Made by a program: the position numbers and the translations under genes. The notes beneath the pieces were generated by a model. That model ran no database searches. It was given only the letters and a program-made list of their open reading frames with translations, and was not told the DNA's origin. Below are positions 24,178 to 32,526 of a DNA stretch of 64,000 bases, in pieces. How positions within the stretch are numbered: position 1 is the stretch's first letter; each line of letters begins with the position of its first letter. Origin of the DNA: Actinospineispora acaciae DSM 45401 (GTDB taxonomy: Bacteria > Actinomycetota > Actinomycetes > Mycobacteriales > Pseudonocardiaceae); NCBI RefSeq assembly GCF_000620785.1, contig NZ_JIAI01000019.1:1-64000 (forward strand), read 5' to 3'.

Positions 24178-26190
24178 ATGACCACCCCGCGTTTGCTCTC
24201 CGAACGCTATGAGCTGGGCGACACGCTCGGCTACGGCGGCATGTCCGAGGTGCACCGGGGGCGTGATGTCCGTCTCGGCAGGGAGGTCGCGGTCAAGGTG
24301 CTGCGCGCCGACCTGGCCCGGGACCCCCAGTTCCAGCTCAGGTTCCGGCGCGAGGCGCAGAACGCCGCCGCGCTCAACCACCCGGCCATCGTCGCGGTCT
24401 ACGACACCGGCGAGACCGAGAGCGAGTTCGGCGCGCTGCCCTACATCGTCATGGAGTACGTGGACGGGCAGACCCTGCGCGAGATCGTCAAGTCCGAGGG
24501 CCCGCTGACCCAGCAACGGGTCATCGAGGTGATGGCCGACGTCTGCGCGGCGTTGGACTTCAGCCATCGGCACGGCATCATCCACCGCGACGTGAAGCCG
24601 GCCAACGTCATGATCACGACCGGCGGTGCGGTCAAGGTGATGGACTTCGGCATCGCCCGCGCGCTGGCCGACGGCCAGAACATGACCCAGACCGCCGCGG
24701 TTATCGGCACCGCCCAGTACCTCTCGCCGGAGCAGGCCAGGGGCGAGGCGGTGGACGCCCGGTCGGACGTGTACGCCGCCGGCTGCGTGCTCTTCGAGCT
24801 GCTCACCGGCGAGCCGCCGTTCTCCGGCGACTCCCCGGTCGCGGTCGCCTACCAGCACGTCAGGGAGGATGTTCGGCAGCCCTCCGAGGTCAACGCCGAC
24901 GTCGGCCCCGAGCTGGACGCCATCGTGCTCAAGGCGATGAGCAAGAACCCGGCCAACCGGTACCAGTCCGCCGCCGAGATGCGCTCGGACCTGGTGCGGG
25001 TGCTGCGCGGGCAGCGGCCGCTGGCGCCGCAGGTGATGAGCGAGGAGGAACGCACCTCGCTGATGACGGGCGCGGGCCCGACCGCGAGCCTGACCAGCGC
25101 CACCCGCCGGCTCACCTCGTCCACCAACCGGCACGCCGCCGCGCCGAGCTGGGCCACCGAGGACGCCCCCAAGCGCAGCACCGCCAAGGTGGTGGCCGTC
25201 GGGATCGGGGTGGCCGCGCTGCTCGCGGTGGTGGTGTTCGTGGCCACCCGGCTGTTCGGCGGGCCGCTCTCGCCCGAGCAGATAGAGGTGCCGGACGTGG
25301 CCAACCAGCAGCAGGAGGTGGCCCGCCAGGCGCTGAACGCGGCCGGGTTCAAGCCCACCATCCGCCAGGAGTCGTCGGGGAGCGTGCTGCCCAACCAGGC
25401 CACCCGCACCGACCCGCCGGCCGGCTCGAAGCTGGCCAAGGACAAGCCGATCACGCTGTACGTCAGCATCGGCCCGCCGCAGGCCACCGTGCCCGACCTG
25501 ACCGGCCTGAGCCAGTCCGAGGCGAGCCAGCGGCTGGAGACGGTCGGGCTCAAGCTGGCCGCCGGCACCCCGAAGACCACCGGGACCACCGACCCGTCGC
25601 AGGTGGACAAGGTGGTCACCCAGGACCCGAAGGCCAGGACGACGGTCCCGGGCCAGTCCACCGTGAGCATCACGCTCGGGATCAAGCAGAACACCGTGCC
25701 CATGCCGGACGTGACCGGCCAGCGCGAGGATGACGCCTACTCGCGGCTCGAACAGCTCGGCTTCAGGGTGAGCGTCAGCCAGACCGACGGCCCCGGCGAC
25801 CGGAACACGGTGATCCGCACCAACCCGGCCGCCGGCCAGCAGGTGGCGCCGAACTCCAGCGTCACCATCTACATCTCGCGCGGCAACCAGGCGCAGATGC
25901 CCAACCTGCGCGGCTATACGCAGGACGACGCCCGCAAGGAGCTCAAGCGGTCCGGGTTCGACGGTGACCTGCGGTTCAGCCAGCAGGACACCGACGATCC
26001 GAGCCAGAGCGGCACCGTGATCGGGCAGTCGGTCCGCCCTGGCGACGGCTTGGACCCGGACGGCAGCGTGACGTTGAACATCGGCCGGTACCGGGGCAGC
26101 ACCAGCCCGAGCGGCCGGAGCAACAGCGGCCCGAGCAGCAGCACGCCGAGCACCCCGAACTTCCCGGGCAGCGGGCTGATCGGGAACTAG
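24178..26190 (+). CDS. pknB: PknB, PASTA-domain Ser/Thr protein kinase
   Basis: A 670-residue receptor kinase. Kinase domain about 11-275: LGYGGMSEV, Lys40, HRDVKPANVMI, DFGIARA and the activation loop TQTAAVIGTAQYLSPEQ with the two Thr residues that are autophosphorylated in mycobacterial PknB. A membrane helix is at about 338-358. Four extracellular PASTA repeats follow (starting IEVPDVANQ, ATVPDLTGL, VPMPDVTGQ, AQMPNLRGY) that bind muropeptides or lipid II. A Ser/Pro-rich tail ends the protein. AGGAAC precedes ATG 24178. Confidence 0.96.
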   Translation: MTTPRLLSERYELGDTLGYGGMSEVHRGRDVRLGREVAVKVLRADLARDPQFQLRFRREAQNAAALNHPAIVAVYDTGETESEFGALPYIVMEYVDGQTLREIVKSEGPLTQQRVIEVMADVCAALDFSHRHGIIHRDVKPANVMITTGGAVKVMDFGIARALADGQNMTQTAAVIGTAQYLSPEQARGEAVDARSDVYAAGCVLFELLTGEPPFSGDSPVAVAYQHVREDVRQPSEVNADVGPELDAIVLKAMSKNPANRYQSAAEMRSDLVRVLRGQRPLAPQVMSEEERTSLMTGAGPTASLTSATRRLTSSTNRHAAAPSWATEDAPKRSTAKVVAVGIGVAALLAVVVFVATRLFGGPLSPEQIEVPDVANQQQEVARQALNAAGFKPTIRQESSGSVLPNQATRTDPPAGSKLAKDKPITLYVSIGPPQATVPDLTGLSQSEASQRLETVGLKLAAGTPKTTGTTDPSQVDKVVTQDPKARTTVPGQSTVSITLGIKQNTVPMPDVTGQREDDAYSRLEQLGFRVSVSQTDGPGDRNTVIRTNPAAGQQVAPNSSVTIYISRGNQAQMPNLRGYTQDDARKELKRSGFDGDLRFSQQDTDDPSQSGTVIGQSVRPGDGLDPDGSVTLNIGRYRGSTSPSGRSNSGPSSSTPSTPNFPGSGLIGN

Positions 26191-26212
26191 CTCGGTAGGG
26201 CATGCTGGACCA

Positions 26213-26845
26213 ATGCGCGTGCTCGTGATCGACAACTACGACAGCTTCGTCTACAACCTGGTTCAGTACCTGGCCCAGCTGGGCGCCGAGACGACGGTGC
26301 GGCGCAACGACGCGGTGGACTGGGACGAGGTGGACGGGTCGGACGCGGTGCTGGTCAGCCCGGGCCCGAGCACCCCGGAGCGGGCCGGCTCGTCGATGGA
26401 CGTGGTCCGCCGGTGCGCCGACCGGGGCGTTCCGGTGCTCGGGGTGTGCCTGGGCCACCAGGCCATCGGCGCGGTGTGGGGCGGCGTGGTCGAGCGCGCG
26501 CCCGAGCTGCTGCACGGCAAGACCTCGTCGGTGCTCCACGACGGGGTCGGCGTGCTGCGCGACCTGCCGAGCCCGTTCACCGCCACCCGGTACCACTCGC
26601 TGACCATCCGGCCGGACTCGATGTCCGCCGAGATCGAGGTGACCGCCCGTACCGAGTCCGGCGTGATCATGGGGCTGCGGCACCGCGAGCTGCCGGTCCA
26701 GGGCGTGCAGTTCCACCCCGAGTCGGTGCTCACCGAGGGCGGCCACCGGATGTTGGCCAACTGGATGGCCGACTGCGGACACCCGGTGCCCGAGCGACTG
26801 GTCGCCGACCTGACCGCCGAGGTGGCCGCGCTGGTCGAGGCCTGA
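26213..26845 (+). CDS. trpG: Aminodeoxychorismate/anthranilate synthase glutamine amidotransferase subunit
   Basis: A 210-residue class I glutamine amidotransferase. The nucleophile Cys is in GVCLGHQAIG, and the His-Glu pair in VQFHPESVLTEGG; VLVIDNYDSFVYNLVQYL is the family N-terminus. It supplies ammonia to a TrpE- or PabB-type synthase for tryptophan or folate. No synthase gene is adjacent. Its position after pknB matches Rv0013, so it may have been annotated as trpG or pabA. Confidence 0.93.
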   Translation: MRVLVIDNYDSFVYNLVQYLAQLGAETTVRRNDAVDWDEVDGSDAVLVSPGPSTPERAGSSMDVVRRCADRGVPVLGVCLGHQAIGAVWGGVVERAPELLHGKTSSVLHDGVGVLRDLPSPFTATRYHSLTIRPDSMSAEIEVTARTESGVIMGLRHRELPVQGVQFHPESVLTEGGHRMLANWMADCGHPVPERLVADLTAEVAALVEA

Positions 26846-26930
26846 CCCGACTCGTCACGGAGCGGGAACGCACGCTGCGTTACCGTTGGGGCGTCCCCTG
26901 CCCGTTGTTCGAGGTCAGCCCGAGGTCGAG

Positions 26931-27215
26931 ATGCCCAAGTCCAGAGTCCGCAAGAAGGCCGTCTACACGCCGCCGAAGGAAAAGCCGACGCCGCAGATGA
27001 TCAAGGCGAGCGGCCCGTCGCACCCGGCCTACATCGGGGTGATGCTCGGGTTCATGGTGCTCGGCCTGGTCTGGCTGGTGACCAACTACCTGGCCGGCGA
27101 CAAGCTCGGCTTCATGGTCGCGCTGGGCGGCGCGGGCAACGGCTTCAACTACAACTTCCTGGTCGGCTTCGGCCTGATCATCATCGGGCTGCTGATGACC
27201 ATGAGGTGGCGCTGA
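26931..27215 (+). CDS. crgA: CrgA cell division protein
   Basis: A 94-residue protein with a basic cytoplasmic N-terminus (MPKSRVRKKAVYTPPKEK) and two membrane helices (YIGVMLGFMVLGLVWLVTNYL and NFLVGFGLIIIGLLMTM). CrgA is an actinobacterial divisome protein that binds FtsZ, FtsI and related proteins. ATG 26931 is chosen as it gives the conserved N-terminus. Confidence 0.95.
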   Translation: MPKSRVRKKAVYTPPKEKPTPQMIKASGPSHPAYIGVMLGFMVLGLVWLVTNYLAGDKLGFMVALGGAGNGFNYNFLVGFGLIIIGLLMTMRWR

Positions 27216-27246
27216 CGGTTTTCAGATCGACTGACATGTCCGTAAC

Positions 27247-27258
27247 TACACGCGTGTA
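27247..27258. promoter_or_regulatory. Perfect 12-bp palindrome
   Basis: TACACGCGTGTA is fully symmetric and lies between crgA and the PH-domain gene, 24 bp before the first DnaA-like box. It may be a binding site for a dimeric regulator; which one is unknown. Confidence 0.4.
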
Positions 27259-27270
27259 AGTCTTCCCCAC

Positions 27271-27325
27271 TGGGGACAACTGCTGTGGATAACTCGGTCA
27301 CGCCCGATTCGCCGGCTGTGGACAA
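27271..27325 (+). promoter_or_regulatory. Cluster of three DnaA boxes
   Basis: TGTGGATAA (27284-27292) and TGTGGACAA (27317-27325) are exact reverse complements of the DnaA boxes TTATCCACA and TTGTCCACA. TGGGGACAA (27271-27279) differs at one position. All have the same orientation; the two exact boxes are 33 bp apart, about three helical turns. They overlap the start of the PH-domain gene. Confidence 0.65.
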
Positions 27326-27731
27326 CTACGCGTGGTCGGCGCCGGTCGCTGTGCTCGTGGTGGGATGGCTGGCCGCCGCCTCGGCGCTGGCCTGGTGCGC
27401 GCTCGGTTCCGGCGACGCGCCCGGGCGGGTGCTCGCGGGGACGGCGGTGCTGGTGCTGGGCGGTGGCGCGCTGGTCGGCAGCATGGCGCGGCCCAGGCTG
27501 GCGGCGTCACGCTCCGGGGTACGGGTGCGCGGGCCGCTGCGGGGCGCGCAGTACGGCTGGTCGGAGGTCAGCCGGCTGCGGCTGGTGCACACCCGGCGGT
27601 TCGGTCGCGACGTACCGTCGTTGGAGCTCGAGGTGCACGACCAGCGGCTCTACGTGTTCGGTTGGCTTGACCTCGGCGCCGACCCGCGCGACGTTGCCGA
27701 CATCCTGAGCACGCTGCGCGCGGCGAACTAA
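27285..27731 (+). CDS. PH-domain membrane protein
   Basis: A 148-residue protein with two N-terminal membrane helices (APVAVLVVGWLAAASALAW and GTAVLVLGGGALVGSM) followed by a small bacterial PH domain (residues about 75-145; ASRSGVRVRGPLRGAQYGWSEV, LYVFGWLDLG). Function unknown. The region corresponds to conserved membrane genes beside crgA in mycobacteria. GTG 27285 lies inside a DnaA box; GTG 27318 inside the next box is an alternative start. Its stop overlaps that of the convergent rhomboid gene. Confidence 0.8.
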   Translation: MDNSVTPDSPAVDNYAWSAPVAVLVVGWLAAASALAWCALGSGDAPGRVLAGTAVLVLGGGALVGSMARPRLAASRSGVRVRGPLRGAQYGWSEVSRLRLVHTRRFGRDVPSLELEVHDQRLYVFGWLDLGADPRDVADILSTLRAAN

Positions 27732-28624
27732 GCGAGGGCGGCGGCGCGCAGGCTCATCACGAGCAGCAGCAGGACCACCAGCGTGAGGGTGAGCGCGGCC
27801 TGCCACTGGTTCCGGCGGTGCGCCGGGGCGTAGACCATGGCGACGGTGGCGAGCCCGCCGGCGACCAGCCCGCCGATGTGCCCGGAGATCGAGATGCTGG
27901 GCACCACGAAGCTGATCACGATGTTCACCACGATCAGGGTGACGGCGGGCGCGGGTGAGTGCCGCAACCGGCGCAGCACCACCGCGAGCCCGCCCATCAG
28001 CCCGAACACCGCGCCGGACGCCCCGGCCACCGCCCCCCTCGGCTCGCTGAACACCATCGCCGCCGCCGAACCGCCGAGCAGCCCGACCAGGTACACGGCG
28101 AGGAACCGGACGCGCCCGAGCGCCAGCTCCAGGTCGCGCCCGATCACCCACAGCGCGAGCATGTTGAACCCGAGGTGCAGCAGCCCGAAGTGCAGGAACC
28201 CCGAGGTGACGATCCGCCACCACTCGCCGGCGGCGACCAGCAGGGGCAGCAGCGCCCAGTCCGCGAACAGCGGCGAGAGGTAGTTGTCCGGCACGCTGCC
28301 GGCCTCGATCACCGTCCACACGAAGACCAGGACGTTCACCGCGATCAGGCCGGGCACGATCAGCGGCCGTTCGGCCAGCGCGGCGCCGGCGATGGTCACC
28401 CCGGCGCGCGGGCGCGTCGCCGCCCGGTCCTGGCCGGCGCGCGCGAGGCAGTCCACGCACTGGAAGCCGACCGACGCCTCCCGCAGGCACTCCGGGCAGT
28501 ACGGCCGCTCACACTGCTGGCAGAGCAGGCCGGTGGGCCGATCGGGGTGCCGGGTGCAGGTCGGCTGGCCGGGCGGTGGACCGGAGTACCCACCGCCCGA
28601 GGGCGGATGAGTCGGGTCGATCAG
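27728..28624 (-). CDS. Rhomboid-family intramembrane serine protease with N-terminal zinc finger
   Basis: A protein of about 298 residues. The N-terminus has a B-box-like zinc finger (TCTRHPDRP, LLCQQCERPYCPECL, QCVDC). Six or seven membrane helices follow, with the catalytic Ser in GASGAVFGLMGG and His in SGHIGGLVAG. No ATG, GTG or TTG exists in frame before GTG 28456, which would lose the zinc finger. The open frame continues to CTG 28624, which overlaps the ppiA stop as CTGA and has GAGG 4 nt upstream, so CTG is the likely start. Substrate unknown. Confidence 0.85.
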   Translation of the reverse strand: MIDPTHPPSGGGYSGPPPGQPTCTRHPDRPTGLLCQQCERPYCPECLREASVGFQCVDCLARAGQDRAATRPRAGVTIAGAALAERPLIVPGLIAVNVLVFVWTVIEAGSVPDNYLSPLFADWALLPLLVAAGEWWRIVTSGFLHFGLLHLGFNMLALWVIGRDLELALGRVRFLAVYLVGLLGGSAAAMVFSEPRGAVAGASGAVFGLMGGLAVVLRRLRHSPAPAVTLIVVNIVISFVVPSISISGHIGGLVAGGLATVAMVYAPAHRRNQWQAALTLTLVVLLLLVMSLRAAALA

Positions 28625-29148
28625 GGGACCTCGATCCGTTCGATCACCACGTCGGTCACCGGGCGGTCGGCCTGGCCGGTCGGGGTGCTCGCGATGGCGT
28701 CCACCACGGCGCGGGACTCGTCGTCGGCGACCTCGCCGAAGATGGTGTGCTTGCGGTTCAGGTGCGGGGTCGGGCCCACCGTGATGAAGAACTGCGAGCC
28801 GTTCGTGCCCGGCCCGGCGTTCGCCATGGCCAGCAGGTACGGCCGGTCGAAGCGCAGGTCGGGGTGGAACTCGTCCTCGAACTGGTAGCCGGGGCCACCG
28901 CGCCCGTCGCCCTGCGGGTCGCCGCCCTGGATCATGAATCCGGCGATCACCCGGTGGAACACCGAGCCGTCGTAGAACGGCCCGGAGCTGCCGCCCTGTG
29001 CGTTCGGCCGCGAGTAGTCCTTGGTGCCCTGGGCAAGCCCGACGAAGTTGGCCACCGTCTTCGGCGCGTGGTCCGGGAACAGCACCACCCGGATGTCGCC
29101 CAGCGAGGTGTGCAGGGTCGCGGTCTTGTCGTTACCTGGGTCAGTCAC
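28621..29148 (-). CDS. ppiA: Cyclophilin-type peptidyl-prolyl cis-trans isomerase
   Basis: A 175-residue cytoplasmic cyclophilin. It has FHRVIAGFMIQGGDP (catalytic Arg and Phe), LAMANAGPGTNGSQFFITVGPTPHLNRKHTIFGEV, all typical of bacterial PpiA. It speeds proline isomerisation in folding proteins. GTG 29148 overlaps the stop of the upstream hydrolase (GTGA), and its own stop overlaps the rhomboid start. Same neighbourhood as Rv0009. Confidence 0.95.
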   Translation of the reverse strand: MTDPGNDKTATLHTSLGDIRVVLFPDHAPKTVANFVGLAQGTKDYSRPNAQGGSSGPFYDGSVFHRVIAGFMIQGGDPQGDGRGGPGYQFEDEFHPDLRFDRPYLLAMANAGPGTNGSQFFITVGPTPHLNRKHTIFGEVADDESRAVVDAIASTPTGQADRPVTDVVIERIEVP

Positions 29149-30185
29149 CCCGTCATCGTGCCATCGGTGTATTTCGAGAGGAACTCGGCCACCTCGGCCT
29201 CGTATCCTGGAGGGTCGGCGTTCCAGGCCGCGGTGTGCTCGGCGCCGGCCACCTCGCGGTAGCGCATCGGCCAGTCCAGCCCGTCGGCGATGGAGGTCAG
29301 CGCGCGGGCCGGACCCACCGGGACGGCGGTGTCGGCGTCGCCGTGGAACATCAGGGTGGGCGGGCGCACCGACGGCGGCTTGCGCACCATGTCGAACTGG
29401 TCGAAGTCGATCCCGATCCGCCACTTGGTGACCAGCGTGGCCAGCAGGGTCAGCGGCGAGGGCAGCCGGCGCGCGGCCGCCTGCAGGTGCAGCGTGGCGC
29501 GCCAGTCCAGCAGCGGGCTGTCCCACACCACCGCCCGCACCGACGCCACGTCCTCGGCCCATGTCGGGGAGGCGTCGTGCGCCCGGTCCAGGTACGTCGA
29601 GGTGATCGCCGCCCCCATCGACCAGCCGTAGAGCACCAGCCCGGACGCGCCGTTGCGGCGCGCGTACTCCGCCGCCGAGGCCAGGTCCAGCCACTCGGTG
29701 TCGCCAAGGTGGTAGTGGCCGTCCGGGCTGGCCGGCGCGCCGAGGTCGTTGCGATAGGTGATGGCCAGCACCGGGAAGCCCAGCCGGTGCAGGGTGGGCA
29801 GGATCCGCAGGCACTCCCTGCGGTCGACGCCCCGGCCGTGCACGGCTATTACCCAGGTCTTGCCGGGCGCCGGCCCGGACGCCGGGACGAACCAGGCCGG
29901 GCAGTCGCCGAGCGGGGTCGCGACCCATACTGTGCGCCACTCCAGCCCCAGTCCGCCGGGGTCGTCGGGCAGGCCGGCGGTCACCACGTGCTCGGAATAT
30001 TCAATCTCGCCCACGGGCCGGAGCAAGATGCTTGAGTAGTACCAACCGGCGATCCAGCCGGCACCCAACAACCCCATTAGTACGAATAACAACAGCACGC
30101 GCTTTTGCCTCCGGTCTCGGCGTCGCAACCGGACCGTTACGCCACCGATATGGGTGAACTCAAGTGAATACACAACTTGGCCCAC
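29145..30185 (-). CDS. Alpha/beta hydrolase, membrane anchored
   Basis: About 346 residues. A basic stretch and one membrane helix (VLLLFVLMGLLGAGWIAGWYY) precede an extracytoplasmic alpha/beta hydrolase domain: nucleophile Ser in GLVLYGWSMGAAI, Asp in FHGDADTAVP, His in VAGAEHTAAW. It resembles the BD-FAE/serine peptidase group of esterases. The start is uncertain: GTG 30185 gives the longest form, while GTG 30098 has GGAGG 9 nt upstream but loses the basic stretch. It is coupled to ppiA by GTGA. Confidence 0.82.
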   Translation of the reverse strand: MGQVVYSLEFTHIGGVTVRLRRRDRRQKRVLLLFVLMGLLGAGWIAGWYYSSILLRPVGEIEYSEHVVTAGLPDDPGGLGLEWRTVWVATPLGDCPAWFVPASGPAPGKTWVIAVHGRGVDRRECLRILPTLHRLGFPVLAITYRNDLGAPASPDGHYHLGDTEWLDLASAAEYARRNGASGLVLYGWSMGAAITSTYLDRAHDASPTWAEDVASVRAVVWDSPLLDWRATLHLQAAARRLPSPLTLLATLVTKWRIGIDFDQFDMVRKPPSVRPPTLMFHGDADTAVPVGPARALTSIADGLDWPMRYREVAGAEHTAAWNADPPGYEAEVAEFLSKYTDGTMTG

Positions 30186-30268
30186 ATCGCATCCATCGAC
30201 GCCTCGTTGTCAGGGCAAAGCCTAGACCGTTGATCATGTGACCCTCCTCGGAAGGGAGAGCACTCCCC

Positions 30269-30868
30269 ATGAGCAAGAGCACCAGGCGAGTCCTTCGGGC
30301 ATCGCTCGCGGTGGCGGGCATGGCCGTGTTGTGCGCCTCGTTCGTCGGCACCGCGTCGGCGGCTCCGATCGACGGGGTGTCGGGCGCGAAGGACTCGGCC
30401 GACAGCAAGGCGGCGACCCCCAAGCCGAACCTGAACAGCAACCTGCTGGAGGACAGCAAGCTGGTCAGCATCGACATTCCGAAGCTCGAGCCTGCGTCGT
30501 ACGACATGTCGAGCCTGCACGTCAGGCACGCCTCCAGCCCCGGTGACAACGAGGACGAGGACAACCTCTGCCACGGCACCGGCGGCGAGCAGAAGCTGCC
30601 CGGCAAGAACGGGAAGTTCCAGCACCCGTGCCAGACCAGCGGCAACCACATCGGCGGCAGCGGGCACCTCAACGACATCCCGTTCGAGGTGCCGATCTCG
30701 GCGGAGCTCCCCGACGCCGACGACCAGACCGGCGATGCGGTGCAGGGCGGTGACCCGGCGGCCAAGCTGACCGACCCGGGCGCGCTGGGCAAGCAGCTCG
30801 GCAAGGTCCCCCAGGGCGACAGCCTGACCCACCTCGAGGGCAAGCACATCGCCGTCACGCCCACGTAA
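30269..30868 (+). CDS. Secreted protein of unknown function
   Basis: A 199-residue exported protein. A signal peptide (MSKSTRRVLRASLAVAGMAV... cut after ASA) leaves a mature acidic, Gly/Asp/Pro-rich chain. Two cysteines (DNLCHGTGGE and QHPCQTSGNH) may form one disulfide around a short loop, and KNGKFQHPCQTSGNHIGG looks like the ordered core. I do not recognise the family. It is a single gene with a strong hairpin 26 bp after the stop and GGAAGGGAG before ATG 30269, which suggests high expression. Confidence 0.75.
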   Translation: MSKSTRRVLRASLAVAGMAVLCASFVGTASAAPIDGVSGAKDSADSKAATPKPNLNSNLLEDSKLVSIDIPKLEPASYDMSSLHVRHASSPGDNEDEDNLCHGTGGEQKLPGKNGKFQHPCQTSGNHIGGSGHLNDIPFEVPISAELPDADDQTGDAVQGGDPAAKLTDPGALGKQLGKVPQGDSLTHLEGKHIAVTPT

Positions 30869-30893
30869 GACCGGCCGATCTTTCGGCGCGCGC

Positions 30894-30958
30894 CGAACCA
30901 CGCGCCCCGAGCGCCCCGGCTCCCCGAATCCGGTGCGGCGCACGGGGCGCGTGGTTCG
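30894..30958 (+). terminator. Strong hairpin terminator after the secreted protein gene
   Basis: A perfect 16-bp stem (30894-30909 with 30943-30958; CGAACCACGCGCCCCG and its complement) with a 33-nt loop is followed by TTCGTTTC. It lies 26 bp after the stop at 30868. Confidence 0.8.
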
Positions 30959-30992
30959 TTCGTTTCAGGGCTTTCCGTGGTGAAGTAAGAGG

Positions 30993-32441
30993 ATGTTCGG
31001 ACGGATCCTTGTCGCGGCCGGGCTGAGCGCGACGGTCCTGGCGGCCACGCTGCTGGTCACGGCCGCGTCGGCGCCGGCGGAGTCGATCGACAGCTCCGAG
31101 CTGCGGGTCGCGCTCACCGTGCCCCGGATCCGCGAGCACCTGGACGAGCTGCAGCGGATCGCGGCGGCCAACCGGGGCACCAGGGCGATGGGCACGCCCG
31201 GCTACGCGGCCTCCGTCGACTACGTGCGCCGGCGGATGACCGCCGCCGGCTACCAGGTCAGCACCCAGCGGTTCGAGGTGCCGTACTTCGCCGAGACGGC
31301 AATGCCCGAGCTGACCCTTCGCCGGGCCTACGCGGCCGTCACCGAGGTCCGCACCATGAAGTTCTCCGGCTCCGGCGACGTCACCGCCCCGGTGCACGGC
31401 GTCGGCCTGAAGCTGCCGCCCTCGCCAGCCCCGAGCGCCGCCAGCGGCTGCGCACCGGCCGACTTCACCGGGATGCCCCGCGGCTCGGTGGCGTTGATGC
31501 AGCGCGGCACCTGCCCGTTCGGCCAGAAGGCGCGCAACGCCCAGGCCGCCGGCGCGGCCGCCGCCGTGATCATGAACGAGGGCCAGCCGGGGCGGACCGA
31601 CCCGATCAGCGGCACCCTGGAGCGCCCGGGGATGGCGATCCCCGTGCTGTCGGTGAGCTACCAGGTCGGCGCCGAGCTGGCCGGGGCCGGCGATGCACCG
31701 GTGCACCTGGTGACCCACACGGTGTCCGAGCACCGGCAGACCGAGAACGTGATCGCCGAAGGCCGGAGCGGGCGGACCGACCGGGTGGTGATGGTCGGCG
31801 CGCACCTGGACTCGGTGCCGGAGGGGCCGGGGATCAACGACGACGGCTCCGGCACGGCCACCCTGCTGGCCATGGCCGAGCAGCTGGCCCGGCTCGGCGA
31901 TGTCCCGCGCAACCGGGTCAGGTTCGCGTTCTGGGGCGCCGAGGAGCTGGGGCTGCTGGGCTCGGAGCACTACGTCGACCAGCTCGGCCCGGAGCAGCGG
32001 GCGGACATCGCGGCGTACCTGAACTTCGACATGCTCGGTTCGCCGAACTTCGCGCGGCTGGTCTACTCGCGTTCGGTGCCGGAGGAGGGCGGCCAGGCGC
32101 CGCCCGGCTCGGACGCGGTGACCAGGCTGTTCACCGAGTACTTCGGCACCAGGCGCCAGCCGGTGCAGCTCATCGGGTTCGACGGCCGCAGCGATTACGC
32201 GCCGTTCGCGGAGGTCGGCGTCCCGGTCGGCGGGGTGTTCTCCGGTGCCGAGGAGGCCAAGACGCCCGAGCAGGCCGCCCAGTTCGGCGGCGTGGCCGGC
32301 CGGGCGCTGGACGGCTGCTACCACCAGGCCTGCGACACCATCGACAACCTCAACGACCAGGCGCTCGACCAGCTCGGCGACGCCGCCGCGCACGCCGTGT
32401 TCACCCTGCTCCACACCGTGGCGAACCCCCGCTTCCGATAG
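30993..32441 (+). CDS. Secreted M28-family zinc aminopeptidase with PA domain
   Basis: A 482-residue exported peptidase. The signal peptide ends near TAASAPAES. A PA (protease-associated) domain at about 130-235 (SVALMQRGTCPFGQKARNAQ) is inserted before the catalytic domain. Zinc ligands and catalytic residues are visible: GAHLDSVPEGPGINDDGSG (His, Asp), WGAEELG (Glu-Glu), NFDMLG (Asp) and CYHQACD (His). It resembles the Streptomyces griseus aminopeptidase and the mycobacterial LpqL group, but no lipobox Cys is seen, so it should be secreted. Confidence 0.9.
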   Translation: MFGRILVAAGLSATVLAATLLVTAASAPAESIDSSELRVALTVPRIREHLDELQRIAAANRGTRAMGTPGYAASVDYVRRRMTAAGYQVSTQRFEVPYFAETAMPELTLRRAYAAVTEVRTMKFSGSGDVTAPVHGVGLKLPPSPAPSAASGCAPADFTGMPRGSVALMQRGTCPFGQKARNAQAAGAAAAVIMNEGQPGRTDPISGTLERPGMAIPVLSVSYQVGAELAGAGDAPVHLVTHTVSEHRQTENVIAEGRSGRTDRVVMVGAHLDSVPEGPGINDDGSGTATLLAMAEQLARLGDVPRNRVRFAFWGAEELGLLGSEHYVDQLGPEQRADIAAYLNFDMLGSPNFARLVYSRSVPEEGGQAPPGSDAVTRLFTEYFGTRRQPVQLIGFDGRSDYAPFAEVGVPVGGVFSGAEEAKTPEQAAQFGGVAGRALDGCYHQACDTIDNLNDQALDQLGDAAAHAVFTLLHTVANPRFR

Positions 32442-32472
32442 AACGATCTATCGAGCGCTAGAACGATCTATC
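32436..32472. repeat. Two 20-bp-spaced copies of a small palindrome
   Basis: TAGAACGATCTATC occurs at 32439-32452 and again at 32459-32472. The first copy extends to CGATAGA-ACGA-TCTATCG, a 7-bp-arm palindrome that overlaps the end of the peptidase gene. It could be a tandem operator or part of the terminator region. Confidence 0.6.
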
Positions 32473-32489
32473 TACCGCGATTGCGATTG

Positions 32490-32514
32490 CGCCGCCAGCT
32501 CAGGGCCGGCGGCG
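32490..32514. terminator. GC hairpin between convergent genes
   Basis: CGCCGCC (32490-32496) pairs with GGCGGCG (32508-32514), with an 11-nt loop, 13 bp from the stop of the minus-strand reductase gene and about 50 bp from the peptidase stop. Confidence 0.55.
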
Positions 32515-32526
32515 TTCATCCGCTCG

